The position numbers and the translations under genes are program-made. Below the pieces are notes generated by a model. The model searched no databases and had not been told where the DNA came from. It saw only the letters and a list, made by a program, of their open reading frames with translations. Source: Knufia peltigerae (lineage: Eukaryota; Ascomycota; Eurotiomycetes; Chaetothyriales; Trichomeriaceae). From it: a DNA stretch of 64,000 nt. The stretch covers positions 124,001 to 188,000 of the forward strand of contig JAPDRN010000027.1 in NCBI GenBank assembly GCA_030247855.1, read 5' to 3'. Of this stretch, positions 57,306-64,000 are shown piece after piece (the stretch's first letter is position 1; every line of letters starts with the position of its first letter).

Positions 57306-57404
57306 GAGAGAGTCTACTCGCCTAGACACATGACTCGGAACTCTTTCATTCAAGATGGTTCCGGAATATGTGTATTCAATATGTCTAGGCGAGTAGACTC
57401 TCTC
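57306..57404. repeat. 99-bp element with perfect 23-bp inverted ends
   Basis: The left arm 57306-57328 and right arm 57382-57404 are exact complements over 23 bp, starting GAGAGAGTCTACTCGCC. They flank a 53-bp centre that itself has a GGAAC/GTTCC inner pair. The shape resembles a tiny foldback or MITE, but no target-site duplication is evident. Confidence 0.88.
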
Positions 57405-57421
57405 CCTTTGTAACTTCTTAT

Positions 57422-57542
57422 AAAGGAGAAGAAGAGGAGGAGGGAGGAGGGAGGAGAGGAGGAGGAGAAGGAGGAGGAAAAGGATAAAGAGAAAGAAGAA
57501 GAGGAGGAGGAGGAGGAGGAGGAGGAAAAAGATAAAGAGGGA
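57422..57542. repeat. 120-nt purine-only tract
   Basis: GGA/GAA-rich, with almost no pyrimidine on plus over 120 nt. Such tracts can form triplex (H-DNA). Confidence 0.9.
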
Positions 57543-57606
57543 TTTTGTTCTGCGGTTGACTGTTTGTATGCTGGAGCTTGTACCTCATAGCCATTGTAAA
57601 GGTGGA
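57541..57606. repeat. Dispersed copy of the 1.3-2.0 kb repeat
   Basis: It shares ATTTTGTTCTGCGGTTGACT, TGTTTGTATGCTGGAGCTTG and TACCTCATAGC with the tandem array units, in the same order and orientation. It abuts the purine tract. Confidence 0.88.
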
Positions 57607-58684
57607 AAAGATGTGAACAGATGTTTGTTTCTGTCATGGATTGTGAATCTCAGCTGAGGAAATAAAAAAGAAAGGAAGAAGGAAAATAAAAATAAAAAGG
57701 AAAGCTGGCCTTTAAATACCCTTGGAATAGGTAGGTAGGAAAAGGTGGGCAAATATTCCGACTCACTCACTCATTAAGGTAGGTACCTAACCACGACTTA
57801 GTCGCTGTCTGTCCTAGCCATTGCCTGCGCTCACATCCTCACCTCCATTTACTTCGGTCAGGTAGGTAAGTGAGTATGATCAAGGGAGAGAGATCCTCTC
57901 TCGACCTCTCTCTCTCTGTGTGTATGTTGTATGGTTCTGTTTGATCACAGACTATTTCAGGTAGATATCGTTTAGAATGCTGATGAGCATTCGCTACTGC
58001 CTACGTTACAAACACAGTCGAGAGAGAGAATAGCTTCGTTGGAGGAAGATGAGGATTCTACGCGAACATGACAGTAGTTTTTGCATGCCTTGGCTTGCCA
58101 TGAAATGGAAATGCTCTACGATTCAGAGTGGAACTTTGTATCACCTCAACATAGGTCTCAAGATAGGCCGTGGTATGTTTGGCCAAAGACGCACAGGATC
58201 AATACAAAATGGGTGTTATTTGAATATCCTTCACATTGACAGTCGGGCAGATGCTCATGTCCATACTGATTGATTGTCTTCCTCTTTCTGAATGTCTTGG
58301 GTGATATCAAGTTTACAAAGGGAAAGCTATTGGTTGTGATGTGGCATATCTGACTCCCCCTTCATACTCCCCCTTATCTCATCTCATAGCCTCTTGTTCG
58401 TGCCGATTTGTGATAATCGTGTGTGCCGTCTCTTCCAGGTTCAAATCCAGCAGAAAACGTACATGATTTGAGGTTGTGATTCCTCTTTCTCTCCTGGCTA
58501 TGTCTTTTGTATTTTTGATTATTGGTGTAAGTAGGACGTGGTGTTTCTTTCAAGCCCAATATGACATAGTAGCATGTTTTTTTCGACTGGATTCATTGTC
58601 AGGTAGGGTGTCATGGTGTGTCAGGGGTCCGCTTCGTCATTGTGAGTAGTCTGATGAATTTGTTGTCAGTATGTATCTGGAAAA

Positions 58685-58729
58685 GCGGAGACGGCGGAGA
58701 CGGCGGAGACGACGGAGACAGCGGAGACC
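58685..58729. repeat. 9-bp tandem repeat, five copies
   Basis: Unit GCGGAGACG; the last two copies vary. Confidence 0.9.
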
Positions 58730-59042
58730 CAGGTACCTTTGCGCAGGCGAGGAAGACTCTCGTCAAATAGTAATGAACGACGCGGGTCTGTCAGGCACGC
58801 AATGAGGTCGTTGTCGTTCTCAGGATGTGGAGTACTTTTTGAAGCGAGAGCAGAGGAGGATAACAAAGGTGACGACTGAGAAGTTAACAACACAGCCGAC
58901 AATGACAAGGAAAAGGAGACGGTTGGACATGATGAAGCAAATGCAGGAGGCAGAGTTGTGGTGATGGTCAGCTTGACGAAGCGATGCGGAGAAAAGAAGC
59001 CGGTGGTCGATGGGCAAGTCCAAGAGAATTATCAGGACCTGA

Positions 59043-59219
59043 GGCTGATTGGAAAGATCTTGTAGTAGGCTAGGAGAGTCTGCTGGTGATTGATGAAAAA
59101 GACAAAGTGAACGAGCTGGTTGGAAGAGCTTGTAGTAAGCAAAGAGGGTGCGCTGGTGGTTGATGGAAAAAGACAAAGTGAATGAGCAGGACCTGAGCCC
59201 AGTGGAAGAACTTGCAGCA
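59043..59219. repeat. ~72-bp tandem repeat, about 2.5 copies
   Basis: Units begin near 59043, 59115 and 59186. Each carries TTGGAA/GTGGAA, then GCTTGTAGTA-like sequence, and the first two end with AAAAAGACAAAGTGAA. Confidence 0.85.
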
Positions 59220-59436
59220 TCTCACCACAACCACCTACCGCCTCTAGGTAGGTATGTCCTATCTGACGTCAGAGTGAAAGAGGCAGCAGCATGGTCTGAT
59301 GATGGGCAACTATCTGTACCTGGGGATGCTCACGACGGTGTAATTGCTCAATTGCTCGTCTGCAGGTAGGTCGACTTCTCAAATTACACCGGGTAGCTAG
59401 TTGTGATGTTTTCCCACCCGGTTTTCCTCGTCGCTC

Positions 59437-60579
59437 TCAATAGCCTTGTCTCTTCTTTGGCTGGTATGGCTCCTCGAGATACTTGATATCCTCGTCACTC
59501 AACTGGATCTTACACGCATCCACCGCCTCATCCATTCTCTCCTTCTTGTTCAACCCAACGATGGGACAGACGTCCTTCTTGCTCAAAGACCAGGCAATGG
59601 CAATCTGCGCCATACTCTTTCCCGTCTTACGAGCGACCTCCTCTACGCGCCCGATGATTGCCTCGTCCACCTTGTCATCCCTCGACCGCACCAGATGCTG
59701 GAGGAAGTTGTCGGTCTTTTCTCGCAGGGTGTCGCGGCTCTGCCACGGTCGAGCCAGGGCACCACGGGCCACGGGCGACCAGGGTATCAAGCCGACCCCC
59801 GTGTGGTTGCAGTAAGGGATCATCTCATTCTCCTCTTCCCTGTACAGAAGGTTGTAGTAGTTCTGCATCGAAACAAACTTGTGCCAGCCGTGCTTCTCGG
59901 CAACGTTTTGCAGTTCCTGAAACTCCCACGCCGCCATGCTGGACGCCCCAATGTAACGGACCTTGCCAGACTCGACCACGTCGTTGAGTGCCCTCATGAT
60001 TTCCTCGCGAGGGCTGTCGCGGTCAAGACGATGGATTTGGAGGACATCAATGTACGTTCCTAGTCGTGCCACGCTCTTGTCCACGGCGTCAATGATGTGT
60101 TTGCGGCTGAGACCGACTTGGTTTACCATGTCACCATCATTCTGTCACTTTGTCAACTGCTGTACGAGAATCACAGGGGGAGTACACAGCAAGGGGAGAC
60201 CCTACGACGGAGCTGGCGCTGATCTGAGCCCCGGGGGTGTCGGGAGATACACCGAAATAGCACTTGCTGAGGATCACAAGCCTTTCTCTCGGGATGTTGT
60301 ATTTCTTGATTGCTTTGCCGATGATTTCTTCAGATCGGCCATGACTGTAAATGTCTGCCGTGTCCCAAGTACGGATGCCCACCTTGTAGGCATGTTCAAG
60401 TAGTGGCAGAGAGTCCTCTTCGTTAAGCACCCAACCCTGCCATTCCGGTGTTCCGTAGGACATTGCACCACTGCTGGAATTAGTCCATCATATACGAAAC
60501 ATGTCATCTTTCATCGGCATACTGACAGGATGACCTTGGAGACTTTAAGGCCCGACTTTCCAAGATATTGATATTCCAT
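59437..60579 (-). CDS. Aldo-keto reductase
   Basis: Exons 60527-60579, 60206-60470 and 59437-60141 give 340 residues. The first intron uses a GTCAGT donor and CAGCAG acceptor and restores KVILGAMSYG, the conserved AKR start; the second ends GACAG. These are NADPH-dependent reductases of the (alpha/beta)8 barrel type. The catalytic tetrad is visible: Asp and Tyr in DTADIYSHG, Lys in LSKCYFG and His in LQIHRLD. Cofactor-loop blocks QNYYNLL, GLIPWSPVARGAL and AIAWSLSKKDVCPIVGLNKK follow. The substrate is unknown; the family includes versiconal hemiacetal acetate reductase-like and voltage-gated K-channel beta-like members. ATG 60579 gives MEYQYLGKSGLKVSK. The neighbour downstream on plus is a broken aldehyde dehydrogenase. 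Confidence 0.93.
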
Positions 60580-61101
60580 TTTTGAACCAAGAGACGATGA
60601 TTCTGTGTGCGGTTGACTTCAAAGGTAACAAGAAGACGTCGGGTGACCTCAAAGGTATGTGTACGAAGCTTCGATGTATATGTGTTATCTGATTGAAAGA
60701 TCGATGGACCGATTAATTCGTACTACTCAAGTTGCCGGTCTACGAGTCGAAGGAAGATGGTTTTGAGTTATTGATGTTCCGGTTCCCGTTAGTGACGGAC
60801 ATGGATTAGTAATCACTGATCAGGTTGAGTGCACCTCCTAATCTTCGTTAGGATGCTCAAGTATGAAGTACCGAGGTTATCTAACTACTGTATAGATACG
60901 ATCAAATCTACCTCGGCGTACTTTCGTCTTTGGCAGATGGTCCAATCTAGTCTATTTAGGATTGAAGGTGATGTCGCCTTGAGCCCACGTGACAGCTCTA
61001 AGTGGCTGACTAATGGAATGCATCACGTGTGCTCCTTGGTGAGGTCCAACCAATACGGTGCCAATCTTGTTTTTCCCCTTCTCAATTCCTTTGTCATAAT
61101 G
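60580..61101. other. Intergenic, no gene seen
   Basis: Promoter side of the aldo-keto reductase. It should have held the 5' half of the ALDH, but no ALDH motif is found here. Confidence 0.55.
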
Positions 61102-61798
61102 TCTCGCCTACGTATATCCAGCGAGGTGTGTATGACAGGTTCGTCCACGAATTTGTCGGCAGAACCAAGGCCCTTCGGGTTGGGCGGGGCATGGATCCAG
61201 CCACGAAAATCGGTCCCCTAACCGTCCCCCAAGGCATATCAAAAGCACGATTGTTTGTGGAAGATGCAAGGGCTCGGGGGGCACACATTGCCTGTGGCGG
61301 GACTGACCTGCCAGAACTGGGTCCCTTCTTCTTTCAGCCGACAGTTCTTACTCATGTGACCGAGGAGATGTTGGTCTTCAAGGACGAATGTTTCGGTCCG
61401 ATTTGCCCGATAGCACCTTTTGACTGCGAAGAGGAGGTTGTCCAATTGGCCAACAACACTTCGGTTTGTTTTGCCATGTTGAACTGCCTTCCACCTACTA
61501 AAGAGAGTGCAGATGGGACTGGCTTCGTATTTTTTCACGAAAGATGTCGACCGTGCATGGCGCCTCCTTGAGAACTTGGAGTCTGGGATGATTGGAATGA
61601 ACACCGGCAGTATATCGGCCGCGGAAAGTCCTTTTGGAGGCATCAAAGAATCTGGTAAGAACGATACTATGAGGTCTGGGTGTTGGACTGACCTCAAACA
61701 ACGTTCTAGGCTACGGCAAGGAGAGTGGACCTGAGGTGGCAATCAATGAGTATCTCGTTTCCAAAACTGGCACTTTGACCATAGATGGGCATTTTTAG
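61102..61798 (+). pseudogene. Aldehyde dehydrogenase, 5'-truncated fragment
   Basis: Only the C-terminal ~40% of an ALDH, of succinate-semialdehyde dehydrogenase type, remains. It begins around YIQRGVYDRFVHEFVGRTKA and goes on through GRGMDPATKIGPL, FFFQPTVLTHV, LVFKDECFGPICPI and VVQLANNTS. A GTTTGT...GCAG intron (about 61466-61520) joins to MGLASYFFTKDVDRAWRLLE, GMIGMNTGSIS and PFGGIKESG. A second intron (GTAAGA...CTAG) then leads to GYGKESGPEVAINEYLVSK and the stop at 61796-61798. Introns and frame are intact, so the loss is a clean 5' truncation. The cofactor-binding domain and the catalytic Glu and Cys are absent, so no activity is expected. Confidence 0.8.
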
Positions 61799-63534
61799 AG
61801 AGAGCGCCCATCCTGCAGATGTTGATCACGACAATCACAATCCTGAAAAGGCTTGAGGGAGGATCTCACCAAGCCCAGCTATTACTTCAATCCAAATATA
61901 AGGTCTCTCAAAATATTAGCTTCAAATCATTGTGAGAACCCTGAGTGAGAAGTGTTCGGATATGACACCTGAGCGACTGCATACAAGTTGTCAGCGTACA
62001 AAGCAGTTCCATGTGATGGCTTCCTTGCCCCTACTTGTTACGAAGTATCCATCATCCGTTTTCCGTCTGCGCTTCTATGTCGGAATCTACCCACGGGTTA
62101 CAAGGCGCTCATCACACTGTCAAACTCAGTCACGATTTAATCTGTTCAATATTTCATTACTGATTGTTACCCTTTCCCTCGAAGTTCCCAGGCTTTCTCA
62201 TTTTTGTGGATCGACAACAGCACAAGGCTGACACCGATTGCCCTGTGACATGCCTTGGTGGCCTCGGGGTGGATGCCCTTTAGTTTCTCCCCTCTGCACC
62301 ATCACCTGAGTCTCTTTGTAAGAATTCGCTAACGAATAGCTATCTGGGTATGGGGAAAGGGTCCTCCGCTCCTCCCAACGCCTATCTCGCTGATTCTGTT
62401 CAATGCGTCCGATGGGGGCACAACTCTCCGGGATGGTCACTTTGCTCGCTGCCTTTGAGTTAGACCACAGAATGACAGCACTTAGCTCGCTATCCACAGG
62501 GAATTCAATGCTGTCTAAGCCACAAACCACGTTGCTTGGGTGTTGTTTGTGCTAGTGGAAGATGGTTGCCGGGGACGAGTGGGAGAAGTATCGGCATCTA
62601 CCGCGGACAGACGTCGACACGGACAAAGACCCTTCAAATCGCCAATACATCTGAACTCAGATCTGGGGAGAAGTCTCTACACCCAATAGAAACTTTCCGA
62701 TGTCGATCTAGAAGGCGATTTTGACAAATTTCCATCTCTGTTCTCGGTTTCGGCGTCCTCCAGCTTGGTCCGTGCAAACGTCAAATCTAAGAGCACTGTT
62801 CACATGTTTATCGCTCCCACATCTCAACAACACTCTACAGTAAGAACTATCCTGCATAAGGGATTCTGGAAAACTTTGGCCGGTCGCCATGCTCGCCATG
62901 CTCGCCAAGTGTCTGGGTCTCATACCCTGGATTGGTGATGTCCACTAAGGTCTCCCACGTGGGCTCGTTGCAGAGATGGTTCTTTCCATCTTGGCCATAC
63001 TACTCAAGCGTTCGGCGAAGTCATGGCGAAAGGGAAACCACCATCGATTTTAAGACAGGCGCAGTTGTTCAGTTCATGACACTGTTGTCTTGCCTTGTCA
63101 GAACCGAATCCTCCTTTTGAACCTGCGGTGCCGACTCATCCATCGACCGCGGCAATCCAAACTTTTGGGATAGTTGTCCGTGCGCGAACCTTCTCTTATT
63201 GAATACATCAAGCACTGACCTTTCGCTGCAAATACCTCTGCATGATGTAAATCAGTGGCAACCTGAACCCCATTGTTGAGAGGCATGTACCATGACATCG
63301 ATATCGACCACCCAGACTGTGCGGCACAAGGTTTTGTGGCCGATTCAAAAATGTGACAACGAGGCTGGGTTGGGTCGATGCATGACTAGTTCTAACATGC
63401 CATGACCTTTACGAAGTCCAGGAAACTTCGTTACCAACCTGTGACCTTCAACTCTCATCTCATCAGGCCACGACTTGTCGTTTCACCTCTGATTCCTGGA
63501 ATCCCCCTCTGGTGTTTTGAACGGTCACGCCGAT
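61799..63534. other. Intergenic, no gene seen
   Basis: 1.7 kb. Open frames such as 62530-62198 (minus) lack recognisable features. Confidence 0.5.
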
Positions 63535-64000
63535 ATGGATGAATCAAGTGCACATAAGCTCTGCGGTCTCAAAGTACTTATCGTAGGAGGATCAATTGGC
63601 GGTTTAGCCACTGCTATTGCCCTCAAGGCACAAGGTCATCATGTTACTGTACATTCCCTCACAGCTTTCGGATGTGGAAAGGGTTTGTATCTGACGCGGA
63701 ACAACAGGTTTATGAGCAAGCACTCGTCCCAGATACAATGGGCGCCGGGATCACAATCTTCCCGAATTCACTTCGTGCCCTCGATATGCTAGGCATCGAC
63801 ACCGCCCAGATCAGAGCGGTGAGAATCAAGATGGTGAGGATGGATTATGAAGCCTCTGGGTGACACGTACAAGGGTTAATTATCGGCAGATGATCAGGAC
63901 GTCAATAGAGGAAGATGGTTCGGCTGATGCCATTGAAAACGATATTGATGAGAAGGCTTGGGTATACACCGTATTCCCGCTTGACAGTAAGGACCAGCAC
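63535..64000 (+). CDS. FAD-dependent monooxygenase, 5' part
   Basis: Exons 63535-63648, 63708-63833 and 63890 to the window edge; the gene continues outside. Apparent frame breaks disappear once two introns are removed: a GTACAT donor with CTGAC branch and ACAG acceptor, and GTGAGG with GCAG. The joined start reads VLIVGGSIGGLATAIALKAQ, the Rossmann FAD-binding GxGxxG motif, then GHHVTVYEQA and MGAGITIFPNSLRALDMLG, which is classic for flavoprotein aromatic hydroxylases of the salicylate hydroxylase/MAK1 type. Such enzymes serve aromatic catabolism or secondary metabolism; the substrate cannot be told from the N-terminus. ATG 63535 is the first in frame. Confidence 0.8.

Larger units (their letters stand above)
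56194..59436. other. Gene-poor, repeat-dense region
   Basis: 3.2 kb with no convincing gene. They hold the tandem, inverted, polypurine and dispersed repeats listed separately, and several GGTAGGTA motifs (57727-57740, 57776-57790, 57860-57870, 59244-59254, 59363-59371). A 36-codon minus frame at 58932-58820 encodes a single hydrophobic helix. Confidence 0.6.

Noticed and set aside
58820..58932. 36-residue single-helix membrane peptide
   Set aside because: No conserved context, no splice or repeat evidence; too short to support alone.
63649..63707. Frameshift in the FAD monooxygenase
   Set aside because: A 59-nt intron with GTACAT, CTGAC and ACAG restores VTVYEQ in frame, so it is not a pseudogene on this evidence.

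Overview
The window is nuclear DNA of a filamentous ascomycete (Pezizomycotina; I cannot fix the class from sequence alone). The evidence is short introns of about 39-111 nt with GTAAGT-like donors, CTAAC/CTGAC branch sites and YAG acceptors; a head-to-head pair of myosin-like chitin synthases (classes V and VII); an ING-type PHD protein; a peroxisomal thiolase with a PTS2 signal; the QCR6 hinge subunit; and a secreted protein made of BAS2-like cysteine repeats. Many genes are split, and I rebuilt exon joins by eye from splice motifs and frame. In every joined model the exon lengths add up to whole codons.

Layout. 1-5.6 kb: gene-poor, with a casein kinase I relic, a ~180-bp tandem repeat and one small kinase-like gene. 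5.6-8.2 kb: a five-exon F-box-like gene whose N-terminal half is a degenerate heptad repeat. 9.3-15.3 kb: an ING/PHD chromatin protein and a GBD/FH3 (formin N-terminal-like) protein, both on minus. 16.3-29.5 kb: class VII (minus) and class V (plus) chitin synthases sharing a 2.1-kb intergenic region. 30.3-31.7 kb: a nucleoside hydrolase pseudogene. 32.6-38.2 kb: a small unknown protein, an acidic repeat ORF and QCR6. 38.8-39.4 kb: degenerate repeats. 40.9-42.6 kb: a triple-repeat cysteine-rich secreted protein and tRNA-Val(AAC). 43.9-46.8 kb: a one-pass membrane protein and an unrecognised four-exon gene. 47.6-54.5 kb: 3-ketoacyl-CoA thiolase, an MFS sugar transporter and a GH36 alpha-galactosidase. 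54.9-61.8 kb: an aminoglycoside-phosphotransferase-like pseudogene, a stretch dense in tandem and inverted repeats, an aldo-keto reductase and a 5'-truncated aldehyde dehydrogenase. 63.5 kb to the end: the start of an FAD monooxygenase that runs off the window.

Functional threads: cell-wall synthesis and polarity (the two chitin synthases, possibly the GBD/FH3 protein), uptake and cytosolic hydrolysis of alpha-galactosides (MFS plus GH36), and peroxisomal beta-oxidation (thiolase). The gene-poor blocks carry four decayed genes plus several repeat families, one of which appears at both ends of the window (1.3-2.0 kb and 57.5 kb). This looks like an accessory, rearrangement-prone setting around a conserved core. 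I did not find a clearly new multi-gene system. The most novel items are the triple BAS2-like protein, the heptad-repeat F-box-like gene, the orphan gene at 45.8-46.8 kb, the dispersed repeat family and the stacked hairpin region at 57.3 kb.
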